DNA of 64,000 nucleotides. Origin: Chondrus crispus (Eukaryota > Rhodophyta > Florideophyceae > Gigartinales > Gigartinaceae). The translations under genes and the position numbers were made by a program. Shown in pieces: positions 41,260 to 52,187 of this stretch. Positions within the stretch are counted from its first letter, which is position 1, and every line of letters starts with the position of its first letter. Location: contig NW_005179031.1 of NCBI RefSeq assembly GCF_000350225.1, forward strand, positions 1 to 64,000. Direction: 5' to 3'. The notes beneath the pieces were generated by a model that saw nothing but the letters and a program-made list of their open reading frames with translations, ran no database searches and was not told where the DNA came from.

Positions 41260-43474
41260 CTCCATCGCAACGAAGGCCGGCCAGTCGCAGTGTTGCGAAC
41301 AGCGAGACATAACCTTTGAAAAAGAGAGTATACAGGTACAAGAGTCGCCGTCGCGGCAAGGGTGTGGAGATTGTGTTACTTAAACGACGCCGTGCCCACG
41401 CTGATGCGTTCCAAGACATGGAGATGGATAAGCTAAAATGCTGTATCCATCGCCGTTGTTTTTACAAAGTTGACGTTCGATACGTCAAGCTCAGGTGCAA
41501 CATGTATCTTTGCTGAATAGGGCCGGGAGACGAGCTCATCTGGAGGGCTTGTTGGAAGATAACTCAGGGATGTTTTTCTTCGATGGAAGGCGGTGTGTTA
41601 TAAGTTTCTAGAGAAGTCCCTGCAGTGTTCCAGGGATTTCCAGGGCTCTGTTAAAGGCACACCGTTTAGCAAGAGGAGGTCTTCCTTGACTTCTGCTGTG
41701 AGAAACTCAGAAGCTAATCAACGGGACGCGGTCATATGCTTCCTTGAACGTCTTTCAGAAAGCACAGCCAACCATTTGCCCGACCGAAACGAACAGCACT
41801 TGCCCTATTTCCAAAAAGCCCAGGTCTTCGACATCTTCCTCTCTGAGTTCAGTCGCCTCCATTCGCGCGCCCCACCCACGCGAAGCTATTTTTACGAGAC
41901 ATGGCAAAAACACGGACCCAACATCAAGGTGCGGAGGGTGCATAGGTTCACAGTGTGTTCCGAATGCGATCTCATCAGAGACCTGCTCTCCAAAGCCGGT
42001 ACCGATGGGTCAGCAACTCGGGTACTTCGTGAGCCAAAAACTACTCACAACGATATGGTTGCAGCGGAGCGGCGTGAGTACCAGAAGAAGTGCGATAGAG
42101 CAGGACTGTATCCTGCTAAGTATTGCTCTATCATTCTGGACGGTGCCGACCAGTCCGCCTTCGGTTTGCCGCATTTCCTCTTCAATACTAAGCACACAAA
42201 GGGGCACAGTATCAAAGTTAAGCTAATTGGAGTGCTTGAACATGGTCCCGTGAAACATCTGTCCCTGTTCGCTATGACAGATGAATATGAGACAGGCGCG
42301 AATCACGTACTAGAAGCTCTTCATCGGACGCTGATGGTAAAGACTGAGAAGGGCCCACTCCCGGACACCCTGTTCGTGCAGGTGGACAATTGCACTCGCG
42401 AAAATAAGAACAGATACTTCTTCGGATACTTGGAATCCCTTGTTGCATGGGGGTGTTTCAAGAAGTCTTTGTGTCGTTTCTACCAATTGGTCATACCCAT
42501 TATGACATGGACCAAGCGTTCAGCTGCACTGCTCGCCGGCTCAGGCATCATGAGGCTATAACTCTGGAAGACCTGATCACTGAACTCGGGAAGGCATATA
42601 ACCCTCCCCCTCACGTTGCTGATCTTCGCCAGATTATAAATTCTCTGGTCTGTGTGACCAAGAAAGGTGTTTGGAAAAGCCTCAACGGTTTTCCCATTTT
42701 CGATATTTCAAGTTTCACCGTGTGGAGGGGATCCCAGAGTATCGTGGAAATTCTTTTAACACTGCATGTTCCGCGCGGGTTGATTGTAACGACGATTGGG
42801 GCTCTCTGAAGGTCGGGCAGTGCACGGGAGGCTTCCTGAAATTTTCACCTGACCTTGCCAAAACACCACCGACCGAAGCCACATGTCCTAACGATCTTGA
42901 TAAAATCAACACCCGTCTTGTGTCTGAGGAGACACGAGTGAATGACAGGAGAAAGTTAGCCCAGCTACGGCTTCTACGCGACCGCCTGTATGAATCAAGA
43001 CTGGAGAGATTCCACTGGAATCTGCGCGACGTATTTGAGATGAAGGGAAAGTATAGAACAGTTACTGATGCGGTTGATGGCTTGCAAGACGAAAATGAAA
43101 ATGATGGAGTTGAAATCGAGATGGAAGAACAACCCCTGCAAGACCTGGATTACGAATGTAATGACTTCGTAGCGGTACGCGGTTCTTCTTGCTCTATAGA
43201 AACCGTTCCGTTCTGGGTCGGGCGTATCATATCAATTCACAAGGACGATGAAGGCGTACCTACGGATCTCAGCATCCATTAGTGGGAAGTGTACAATGGT
43301 AAATGTGCCTGGACAGGTAAGTATGCACCCTCTAGGTTACATGACAGCAGGAAACCGTGGACAGAGTTTATCAGTGTCGCAACTGTTTTGTCCAGGTTTT
43401 CGGAGTTGAAGAAATCGAAAGAGATCAGCGCAGCAGCGGCGAGGCAAATTAGGCAGGCTCTTGGAGTTGCGTGA
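41260..43474 (+). pseudogene. DUF7869-like protein, conserved C-terminal part, frameshifted
   Basis: Continuation of the gene from 23445. A cysteine-rich start (KLKCCIHRRCFYKV near 41430) is followed by shifts of frame near 41500 and 41590. The longest frame (41593-42561) has VCYKFLEKSLQCSRDFQG-like, PTRSYFYETWQKHGPNIKV, CSECDLIRDLL, SIILDGADQSAF (42136 on) and LFVQVDNCTRENKNRYFF (42373 on). After a shift near 42450 it reads SFLPIGHTHYDMDQAFS. From 42671 a third frame runs to 43282, then a stop and a tail to 43474. These blocks match what I remember of DUF7869 proteins, widespread in eukaryotes. The spaced Asp residues (DGADQ, QVDN, DMDQ) could form an RNase-H-like active site, so it may be the transposase; this is inference. 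Confidence 0.62.
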
Positions 43475-43722
43475 TATGCTTGGTGGCTCTCCGCTACTCG
43501 GTGGTCTGCTTGACGCAGTCAGATACGGTAGTGAGGGTGCAATGCCCTGGTTAACTTTAGAGTTTCCGAATTAGCCCTCAACGCCTCTAAACTAGCGCGA
43601 AGCGTAGCGAGATGACGAGTAATATTTGTAGAGCACGTTTTCGTTTTTGCGATTTCTGAGTTAAAACTGTTCCCTTTCTATAGTAATTGAGTCCCTTTTA
43701 TCCGTTGCTCTCGCAAGTGTCT
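43475..43722. other. Non-coding spacer inside the TIR transposon
   Basis: Between the DUF7869-like gene and the captured fragment. No ORF or repeat recognised. Confidence 0.4.
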
Positions 43723-44070
43723 CTAAACCGCAAACAGATCGGTCTGGAAGTTGTGTGGAAGCTGCCAGACACGAGTGCGCAAGTTGATTTCGGAGGTCTG
43801 GGTTTGTGGCTGTTGGGGCTGCTGTTGTTGAGGGGCGGCACCAAAGAGGGACGGAGGATTCTGTGATTGCGCACCGAACAATGAGGCCCCCTGCGCTGGC
43901 GCACCAAAGAGAGAAGGAGAGGACCCAGGCGCGCCGAGTGACGCTGCCTTGGTGCAATCAACGGTACGGCCGATGGGTTCGGACTCACCAGTGAGGGAGG
44001 AGTTGTCCACCTTGAGCTCCTGATTTTCTGTCAGACGAATATCGGCTGGAAGTTTATCTCCAAATTTGAC
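43723..44070 (-). pseudogene. Captured P-type ATPase fragment fused to FG-rich tract
   Basis: In one frame on minus from 44070: [13 protein letters not shown] then [17 protein letters not shown], the actuator-domain signature (with the TGES loop) of Na+/K+-ATPase-like P-type pumps, about 40 codons only. It passes directly into repeats [23 protein letters not shown] resembling FG nucleoporins, then a Gln/Pro run, and stops at 43723. No start, membrane segments, phosphorylation site or nucleotide-binding domain, so it cannot be a pump. It lies just inside the right TIR and is best read as host-gene pieces captured by the transposon (Pack-type capture). Confidence 0.65.
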
Positions 44071-44079
44071 TTGGGCTTG

Positions 44080-44503
44080 GCGTTGGCGACGCGGGGGGGG
44101 GGGTGGACGTGACGATACGGGTCATCGAAGTGGGTCGGGAAGGCTTGAAGTGGGCCACAATCGCCAACTTCGAGCAAGTCCAGACAGAATTTAGGATTAA
44201 ATTCTGTCGGCAGATTGTGAACAGGTATCAAATTTTTATATGACATAAATTGTACTGCAATTTCCAAGTAAAATTGTATGATAATTTTTTTGATTTGGCC
44301 TATACAGAACCCCCCATCCCCCATATTTAGAGAGTACATGTTGGACGATAACTTCTAAACTATTTTGGTTTGTCCACTTCTGTTTTCGGCATATCACTAC
44401 TACTACTCTAAGCTTTACAACCATATAAAAATATATGGAATCCGAAGGGGTGCCCCTGGTACTGTTTGGTATCCCAAATTCTGGTTACCACCAAACCAGT
44501 GTT
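44080..44503 (-). repeat. Right terminal inverted repeat of the TIR transposon
   Basis: The complement begins AACACTGGTTTGGTGGTAAC and follows the left TIR closely. It includes a C-rich expansion (G run on + at about 44092-44103) not present to that length at the left. Followed by CTCC at 44504-44507. Confidence 0.9.
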
Positions 44504-44507
44504 CTCC

Positions 44508-45101
44508 GTCGGGGGACGTAAACAAGTAGCAGCGCTACACCCACGCATCGCCCGATGGCTAAGACACCTACACCGGTCTGGTCGCAACCAAAGCCGATGG
44601 CACCAACAACAAACAAAAGAACCAACACAAAAGCCCGATGACTCCAGTCGTCACAATGCGGATTGCAATCAAGCACTGTGGAACCAACACAAGGTAAAGG
44701 AATAGAAATAGAGATAGAAATAGAAAAGGATAGGTGAAATAAAGGAAAAGGAAAGGGAACCCCCCAGCGCAAAGGATAACGTAATCTGTGGTAAAAGGGA
44801 GCGTCTTGGGAAAGACGGACTTCGACCAAGGCGATATTCAACTCTGGCAACTCGGGTTACCTTTACTGACTTGGTGGTCAGAGGGCTAAGGTATATATCG
44901 CCCCGCCGGACCCACTACAGTAGCTCTCGGCGCTAGATCCTAGATCTAATCTAATGTCAAATAACTAATATGCAACTAAGTAAAATTAATAATTAAAATA
45001 ATAAAGTGAAATAATTTTCACTTGTCACCACCCCACTTTGTCATACCGCTCAATTCCTTTTCTTTTCACTTCCTCACGGTGCAGCCCATTATTGCATTAC
45101 A
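44508..45101 (-). repeat. A2 LTR, 5' portion (other side of the TIR transposon)
   Basis: Continues 17712-18226 with one CTCC copy in common. It ends at 45101 with the LTR 5' terminus (complement TGTAATGCAATAATGG). A TATA-like AGGTATATATCG lies at about 44889-44900. The LTR entered family C protease coding sequence. Confidence 0.82.
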
Positions 45102-45496
45102 ACGATGAACTTGCATTTCATGGTGCGAGTTCCTAGTCGAACGACGAGGGTGACGGAGCCGCTTGTTCGCAATGGCCGCCCGTGCGCGTCGGCGATAGTC
45201 GGGACTTCCCCCGGCTCGAGTAAGCTCTCCCATCATTTGGGCAAGGTGTCAGCGCGGACAAAATTAGAGCCGGCAGCCGTGTCCAGGATGGTGAGTTGAC
45301 GCACTACGATGGAGGGGGTGAGCTCAAGGTCTGCGTAGACCTTGTAATTACGTCGGGACAGTGTATAAACTAGCTCGACGGCCTTGTCATCGGGGGAGTG
45401 CCTCCCATTGTTCAGACGCCATGGTCGGCGATGCGTCCCCATGCCTGTCGGATCGGGGTTGGAGGAATTCGCTTGGCGAGCGTGTCTCCTTCCCAA
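45102..45496 (-). pseudogene. Retropepsin of family C
   Basis: YTLSRRNYKVYADLEL is followed by LTILDTAAGSNFVRAD, the protease active site with DTGAG altered to DTAAG. A TGA follows (LPK-stop) near 45230, after which the frame continues VRLGTRTMKCKFIV up to the A2 insertion at 45102. Truncated and stopped. Confidence 0.7.
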
Positions 45497-45575
45497 GACG
45501 CGGATCGTCGGCTTCGGGGCGGGGGTGACGCGGTATCCCGCGATGGACTGTCAGAGATTTTCAGCTGTGGGTCTC

Positions 45576-47652
45576 CTAGTTTTTCGGAAGTGCGGTCTTG
45601 CCGTTCGGAGGGCTTGACTTCTCCGAAGCGGAGGGAGACTTCGACGGCAAGACGGGTGCGATCAGCCGATTAGCCTCGAAACTGAGGAGGGCTACGGCGC
45701 GCAAGTACGCGTCTGCCAGAACACGGGCCTTCTGTGCCGCCGTGAGCTTCTCAAAATTATCAGGGACGAGCGAGACATCGCGCATCTTCATGCTACAGTC
45801 GGGGTTAATATGATCCCCGACTTTGTAGCATGTGTAGCAGATGATTTGCGGGGAAGGTGTCTTCATGTCCCGGGGTCCCTCTCGACTGGCAGACCGGGAG
45901 ACTTCTCGCGCGGTCTCGGGAGCCGGGGCGGGTCCTTGTAGGCCGGCCGCTGCTCTCCGTAGAACAACGAATCCTTGTCGTTAAATGAGGATCCCTCGGT
46001 GGGAAATGACGGTGATCCAGCCGCGGCGGTGAACGGCTCGTCCTTGGCGAGGAAGGTCTCGGCGTCCAGGCCGGTATGATAGCTCGGGGTCAGACCCGCG
46101 GTTGTCGATGAGGGCATACTGTCTGCCATCGCCAACACTTGCTTGGCGGCGGGTCTCGCGAAGTCGACGCTTCTTCTCGCGCCAGCCATCTGCGCGCGGT
46201 AGGACGCCCCTTGAGCGCGGACTTCGGCCACCGTGTCCTCGAAGGAAGATCGGGGGCGACTCTCCCTTGCTTGGAGCACCAACGGCTTGATCGCCGGTAG
46301 GAGGCCCTCTATGAACAAGGTAGTGCGTTCATAGGGGGAATGTATGTCCCCACACCGCGCGAGGGCGGTTATCATACGAGTACATACTCGGTCTCAACTT
46401 CGCCGGGTTTTTGGCGTAAATCCCGGACCACAGAGAGCGCTGGCTCGATCTGAATATTCGTAGCATACGTACGAAAGAACCAGTTCACTGCTGCCGGCCA
46501 GGACGCAATCCCTTCATTGCGTCGGAAATATCGTCGATGGTATTCATACGCCTCCTTCGCCGGCGGGTTGAGGAGATGCGGCAAGGCCATGAGAGCCATT
46601 GCCCCCGACATTTCTTCGTTGTCGAAATTCTCCTTACATCTAGCCAAAAAGCTGAGGACTTTGATTGGGTCGGACCCGTTAAACTTATACTCTCTCATTA
46701 CGACGAGGAGATATTGCACGCGCTTGCGCGTCGTGGCGTACACTTTTTCATCGACGGTGGGGTCGGTATTCACGAGACGGTAAGCTCGATAATTACACGC
46801 GCCTCGGAAGCGGTGGTTTGTCGGTTTCCACACCGGGACACCCTTCGCCTTAGGGCCGAAGGTCGGCTGTGGTACCGTGAATGCCTCGGCTTCGGAGTCC
46901 GAATCGGAGTCGGTCTCTGAAGCTGAGGGCGGGGATCCGCCCGAGTAACCAGAGAAATCCTCCGAGTCAAGTCGGCTTCCGTGGCCAGACTCGTGACGAC
47001 GACCTTCGGTCTTGACCTTCTTGTCGCGGGACGATCTTGGCGACGGGCCTCGGGCGGCCGCTAGGTCCGGGATACGATCCCGTTGTCCCTCCATCGCCAG
47101 GGGATCGGGGAGCGGAATCCCGGCGGCCGTGAGAGCCGATTTGGTGACGTCGGCGAACAGTACATTTTCGTCCAACGGTTGTAACGCATGTAGCTGCCGA
47201 TTAGATCTTGGCTTCGACGCGGTCGACTCGTCTTGTCTACAAGGGCCGGGTTGTGTTTGCGCCGATTCCAAGGCGAGGTTACGCCGACGGAGGTCGTTGA
47301 CTTCCTACGTCAGGCGATTTACTTCTTCCCATGGAGGAAGGAGCGTCTCGTCGACGGTGGAACGGATGTCCTTCTGCCACGCTCGAGTGAGAACGCCTTT
47401 TAGCGCGGCGAGGCGATCACGTCCCTGTTGGGACTGTACCTCCGCCTTAGCGGCGATCTTACCAGCAACAAGGCTGTCCATCATCTCGCGTATCTTGGCG
47501 GTGTGCGAGTTGAGTTTCTCCTCGATTAAGTTGAGAGAGAACCTCTCGGCTTCACGGAGGCCTTCGCGGCGGTTCCACGTGATCCACACCGCAACGGGCG
47601 CTGGGACTTCTCTCGGACGAGTGTCATGGGACGACTCGGAGCCGTTCACCAT
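45576..47652 (-). pseudogene. Gag of Ty3 family C
   Basis: ATG at 47652. The first 115 codons are helical, then an in-frame TAG at 47305-47307 and continuation in the same frame (VNDLRRRNLALESAQ) to 46372. Capsid-like blocks: HRFRGACNYRAYRLVNTD, SDPIKVLSFLARCKENFD, AAVNWFFRTYATNIQIEPAL. A frameshift near 46372 leads to YERTTLFIEGLLPAIKPLV. A second near 45865 leads to the zinc knuckle CYTCYKVGDHINPDC, with five rather than four residues before the His, so possibly impaired. The Ala/Ser/Lys-rich tail ends at 45576. Confidence 0.78.
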
Positions 47653-47766
47653 AGCAAATACAACTAATGGTCAGTGCGTGAGAGAAAGGCGCAGGGAGGA
47701 GAGATGGAAAGATAAAGTAGGTCAGGGAAGAAAGAGGACACTTGGATGCACGAGAGTATCGACTGT

Positions 47767-47784
47767 TTCTAGGTCGGGAGACCA
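47767..47784 (-). promoter_or_regulatory. Family C primer-binding site
   Basis: The minus strand reads TGGTCTCCCGACCTAGAA, three bases after the LTR end, identical to families A and B. Confidence 0.75.
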
Positions 47785-47787
47785 AAA

Positions 47788-48201
47788 TGTCGTGCACTAC
47801 AGCCACGTGGGGCGGCTGTAGGCAGAGCGACGCGCGTTCGGACGCGTAAGGAAATTCGGGAGACCACCCAGTGGATGACCGGAACCGGGATCCGGGCGCG
47901 GCTTGTGCGGTAGAAAAGTAGCAAGGTAGTCAGCAATAAAAGGGGGCGGAATTAAGAAAAAACAGAGCTAGCAGGACGGACAGCACAGTAGTTAACGTAT
48001 GTCTCGTGCGGGGGGCATCGACGCGCGCGGAGAAGGCAGGTGGGATTCTAGGGGTGTAGATGGCTCGGTCGGTATGGGAGAGCCAGTACCGAGTCGAGGT
48101 TACAACCTAGAATTCAGAAACCAATGTAAAAGACACGAGGCTTCGTGCCTCTACTTTCATTATCGGGTTGACTATATAGTCCCCTTCGCCGTAATGACGA
48201 A
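47788..48201 (-). repeat. Family C LTR, 3' portion
   Basis: Ends CGACA at 47788 (minus). A TATA-like ACTATATAGTC lies near 48170-48180. The 5' end is missing because a plus-strand family A LTR piece begins at 48202. The leader 47653-47766 is non-coding. Confidence 0.6.
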
Positions 48202-48331
48202 TGTAGTGCAATACCCGTCTCGGGTAGGGGGGTGAAAGGAAGTGAAAAAGGAAAAAATTGGATTTTGTAGTCCGGGTTTGGGGGACATACGTGTGCGACG
48301 AAGCGCACGATTATTTTAATTATTAGGTCGG
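48202..48331 (+). repeat. Fragment of family A LTR (5' 130 bp), plus orientation
   Basis: Starts TGTAGTGCAATACCCG and matches the complement of 60105-60233 almost base for base, then stops abruptly where ORF D sequence begins. Confidence 0.75.
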
Positions 48332-49481
48332 GCACGGGGTTCTTCGTAGCATATCAAATGCTCGAGGCCCGCGAAATTGCAAGGCATCACTATGCCAACC
48401 GATACCAACGGCTGCGCTCGCGGCGGAGCCATTACGAAGATTGCCAGGGTTTTGGCCGGAACTAGGCCCCGTTCTCTCATACTATGGGAGTTACCTTCGC
48501 GATCCTCGCCACGGCCTCTAGGTGATATTCATGGCGGAATGGTGCGTCAAGGTAGCCGCAACGCTCCTTTGGGAGACATGCGATTGTTGGAGATTATGGT
48601 ATCCCCCTCCCCGACTGATTGAGCTTATGAGACGCCTTGATTATTCCGTATCTTTAGGCGACGAGGACACGAGCGATGAAGTACACTCGCTCTTAGATAA
48701 GGTGCAGAGCGTCGACTGGGACATCGTCCCTCGGCAAAATTCCTCACGTCCCTTTGGCCAGCAGAGGCCTTGCTTCTCTCCGGGGCGCACCCATCAGAGT
48801 GCTCGTGACTTTGCGTGGTTTAATCCTTGGACGGGAGAATTGTGCTCCCCCGTCGAGGCACGCGTAAGTCGCCGACATGGGAGCCAGACGCCAATTCCGT
48901 CTGACCTTCCTGATGTTCGTCCCGATCCGCGAGAGCACGATTTCTGCCCCAGGCCACCTGTTCCTTCTCGCTCCCACTCCCCGGTCTCGCCAACCTCTCT
49001 CCCTGCAGATCCCATCCGTCAGTCCCATGCCGAGGATGGACTCGAAAAACCGTCCGGCTCCCTCATTCGGTTGCCATCTGTGCCTTCTCCAACTCTTAAC
49101 AACCGGTCACCCCAGGCACCAGCACTTCCATCTCCAACAATTCCAAAAGAGAGATCTCCCTCGGCCAGTCACACTGCCAGCCTTCCGGTCCGAGCCATTT
49201 CGAGAGGCAAAGGGCTCCAATTCCCCTTGCTGCCGCTGTCCATCCTGACCAACAATTTCCCACACGGGAGTCAACGCCTCCTGTACCTCTCAACTCCATC
49301 AGAGTCGATCCTGCGGTGAGAGCCCATACGACCCTCTTGAGCGCTCACAAAGTTCCAAAGGAAGCCATACAAGGGACCTCCCTCGAGGATCTGCGAGTTC
49401 TCGCTCGCCTCCTCCTCCACTCCAAAAGAAAAGACTATTTAGCAAAAGTCTCACGAAACTCCCTCGACGTCATGGCTACAT
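48332..49481 (+). pseudogene. Antisense-type ORF D, copy 1 (C-terminal two thirds)
   Basis: Homologous to 61085-62008. Begins within FVAYQMLEAREIARHHYANR (61085 copy: FLAYQMVEAGEIARSHYPNR), then shifts frame to AEWCVKVAATLLWETCDCWR, RLDYSVSLGDEDTSDEVHSL, DFAWFNPWTGELCSP, a Pro/Ser-rich linker, and a C-terminal block EAIQGTSLEDLRVLARLL near 49370. At least three frameshifts. No known domain. It is read opposite to the family C gag nearby, as the B antisense ORF is opposite to its gag-pol, so it is probably the antisense ORF of a C-type element. Confidence 0.55.
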
Positions 49482-52128
49482 GACCCATTCGTAGATCTAA
49501 ATGTGGAGTGTCGTTCGGTTAGCGACAATACTCTCATATTCCGGAATAAAAAATTCCAATGCCTATTCATCGTTCCTTTTGAGTCCGTATCGTTCATTAT
49601 CTCCGTGCGCTCCGTCGAGTATGGTGGCTCGTCGGCCATCCCCTTTTTCCGTCCCCCCTCGCTCTCGCAAATGAGGCGTCCAGTTACACTCCCGATCGGT
49701 GTGATACGAGCTGGTATCATTTGTCACCCCGGCGCGAGTGGATTATCTCTTCCAAAGTTTTCTCCTGCTCTTGATAATGTATTGTGTCAGCACACGTCCG
49801 TCATTACGTTGCCGGGGTGTATCGGGTTCTCGTCAGACCCCTGTCGTCTCCATGGCTCTCCACGGCTCCCTCCTCTTCCAATCTTCAGCGTGTGCTTCCG
49901 CCTCTCTCATCCCTCTAATTCCTTGTCTTCACCTCTGAAATTCCTCCTCTTTTATTCTTCTTAGCACGATCCTTCTTTTTCCCTAGTATTTCCACGTCTT
50001 CCAACTCTACGGGTTTCTCCTTGCTCTGTACTATTTCCCTTTTTCCATCGCAGTGTACTACTTACCTCCTCTTAATGAGCATTCTTTCCCCCTTCCTCGA
50101 GCGTTCCGCAAGCGAAACTGCTCTTGTTTTCATCCTCTTCCCAGAAAACTGCCTTTCTAACAGTGAGCGGCTGAATAACGACTCCCGACAATTTTTCTTT
50201 GCAATTGCGAGCTCGTATAGTCTCTCGAGACGACCGCCAGGGCTTCCGCATCGTTCGTGACGTTAGGTTGCATTGCTCTTCGGGTAGCTTCCCGATGGGA
50301 GTTTTACCAGTTCTCTTAACTTCATCCGCACGTGCACTGTATTTTTTCTTCTTCTGTCGTGCGACATGCTCCTCTTCAGCTTTCCCCCTTTTTCTTCATT
50401 TTCGGACCTCGCGGGAGGACGTTTGCCGACAAGTATCTGCACAATCCCAGCGTGGGTTCTATGTTGAGGTCGAACCCGTCATAAAGAATAATGAACTGGT
50501 GACAGACGATCCGCTAGAAAACTCATGTTCATCAAACTTCGCGGATCTCGGCTTGTGAACCGATTGATATTGAAACATCAATTTCGCCAGCCGTGAGCTC
50601 GATCAGAGCGTCCCCCTTATTTTTGAGTTGTCACTCAAAGCGACGAAATTTGTGACTGCGTAACGACGTCCCAATGTCCCTTAGTGTCCTCGTGAGAAGC
50701 TACTGACAAGGTGGTCGGCCTTCACACAGTTCGCTGGCGATCCTTGGTCATCCTCTGAATGGTCGCCAGTGACCATCTTGAAACGTCACCTTCTCATATC
50801 GTCGGCCTGTTAGGAGTACGACCACATGGGTCATACCCCTTTCATCGCCAGTCCGACGGACTGCCTCGTGCGGCCTCTACCTTCCTGAAGGTTCCCTCCT
50901 CCAACTCGTGGGTTGAGTTGCGCGCAACAATACTAATAGGGGTCACTGAGCTTGTGAGAAGTGCTCCTATAAACATCGAGCTTCCGAAATCACCTGTATT
51001 TGCCAATGTCGGGGGTGTAGAGCTTCTCCTACGGAGAATTAAATCGCGCCCATTGTAGTTTCCTCATACCCGCCGTTTGTCTATAATTTTCCCTTTCTTG
51101 CCAGGGTCATGTCAATTTCTCGCGATCGAGGTGGGACTTGGTCGCTGTCCACCTTCACACTTTTTGGAATTTTCCCTCTTCCTTCCAACGGCCTGGGTGT
51201 GCGTTGGTCATGAAGATCTTAGTGACGGTATCCCCTTCGACGTGGGGCGTTTCCGGGGTCAAGCATTACATGTAAGTCCTATGATAAAAGTCGGGTGCAT
51301 GCAACCTTTCACAAAAAGCGGTCGCAATCCCTGTGCGGTGGGCACTGTCATTTCGAGCTTGCGGTCCATGTCCGTTCCCCGGGGGTTAGAAACGAACAAC
51401 GAATGTTGATGATGAGGGAACAGCTGGAACTGGTTAAGAAAAGATCGCTGATCCTCATACAGACTCGCCAAAATGGCTTCACAGGGGCGTCGTTTCAGCA
51501 ACCTCGACGTACGGCCATGTCAAAGCTCCTTCCTAGTTTGCTCGATCGCCATTATCATTTGGCTGCTTTCGTCATCTGCAGCTCATCGTCGTTTCGGGAT
51601 GTCTTGTGGAACCCGCCCCGAGAATCTCCCTGGTCTTTAAGTCTGTCTATCTTCCTTCCCATCCCGTCTCGCACACACTCACGCGATGCGAGCCCCTTTC
51701 TCCATCTTAAACTTCGCGCCTTGTCTCGAATCCTAGGTCTACTGTAGAAGTCTTCTCACTTTTAGTGCGGCGGTGGCCTCCTGCTTACTCCTTTCATCGA
51801 TCTTTGTGGACTTACTGCTCGACCTCCGCCGTCCGGGGTGGTTTCCTGGACACTAAAAAAATAAAACAGAACGAGCAAAAAGAGATACAAAAGAAAATCA
51901 AAGACAAAGGAAAAGTTGCTGATCGTTGGAGATCGGTAAGTGTGTCGCGCGCGTGCTAACAAAAAGTACAGGAGGGTCGGTGCATGCCGCAACCGACAGT
52001 ATTTTCGATATTCCCTGAGTTAGGCTGTGCTCCCTCGATCCTGGGTCTCATCGCGCGCAACAGCGCCTCTGTCCTCCCGCTTGTGAGAGTGGTCGACGAC
52101 TAGCGTGGCTCCCCTTGTCCAACATCTC
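49482..52128. other. Long stretch without a recognisable gene (C-type 3' region)
   Basis: About 2.6 kb between ORF D and a palindrome. T/C-rich on + in many places (CTCCCTCCTCTTCC-like), similar in texture to 62009-63150, which follows ORF D copy 2. Open frames here (for example 51762-51992 minus, hydrophobic and Phe/Leu-rich) mirror an AT-rich stretch and are not credible genes. The last part may be the tail of a C-type pol on minus, by position. Confidence 0.4.
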
Positions 52129-52183
52129 GCCTGGGACGATCGTACTTCCCATTCATTGAATGGGAAGTACGATCGTCCCAGGC
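52129..52183. repeat. Perfect 27-bp inverted repeat with 1-nt centre
   Basis: Arms 52129-52155 and 52157-52183 are exact complements (GCCTGGGACGATCGTACTTC and on), separated by a single T. It lies between C-type and A-type sequence. Confidence 0.9.
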
Positions 52184-52187
52184 TCAG

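Larger units (their letters stand above)
18227..44503. mobile_element. Large TIR DNA transposon carrying ParB-methyltransferase and DUF7869-like genes
   Basis: A 26.3-kb unit bounded by long inverted repeats (18227-18650 and 44080-44503), both ends reading AACACTGGTTTGGTGGTAAC, flanked by CTCC at 18223-18226 and 44504-44507. Rejoining the flanks with one CTCC reconstitutes family A LTR sequence seen intact at about 59720-59740, which proves the boundaries. About 17 kb of it is a later Ty3-B insertion, so the original element was about 9.25 kb. Cargo: a small gene (-), ParB/DNA methyltransferase (-), a DUF7869-like gene (+) and a captured ATPase/FG fragment (-). The superfamily is unclear: a 4-bp duplication and a CACTGG motif two bases inside the end recall CACTA/Chapaev-like ends, but this is not decisive. 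Confidence 0.88.
45102..48201 (-). mobile_element. Ty3-type family C, gag-protease with part of 5' LTR, truncated
   Basis: Minus-strand element: partial LTR (47788-48201), primer-binding site (47767-47784), gag and protease. It is cut within the protease at 45102 by the A2 LTR and at 48201 by a family A LTR piece. The rest of pol is absent here; a C-like 3' region may be at 60234-64000. Confidence 0.78.

Noticed and set aside
43723..44070. Functional P-type ATPase gene
   Set aside because: Only about 40 codons of the actuator region; no membrane helices, DKTG phosphorylation site or nucleotide-binding domain.
51762..51992. Hydrophobic minus-strand ORF as a membrane protein
   Set aside because: The Phe/Leu run is the translation of an A-rich stretch on the + strand, and flanking frames are equally open.
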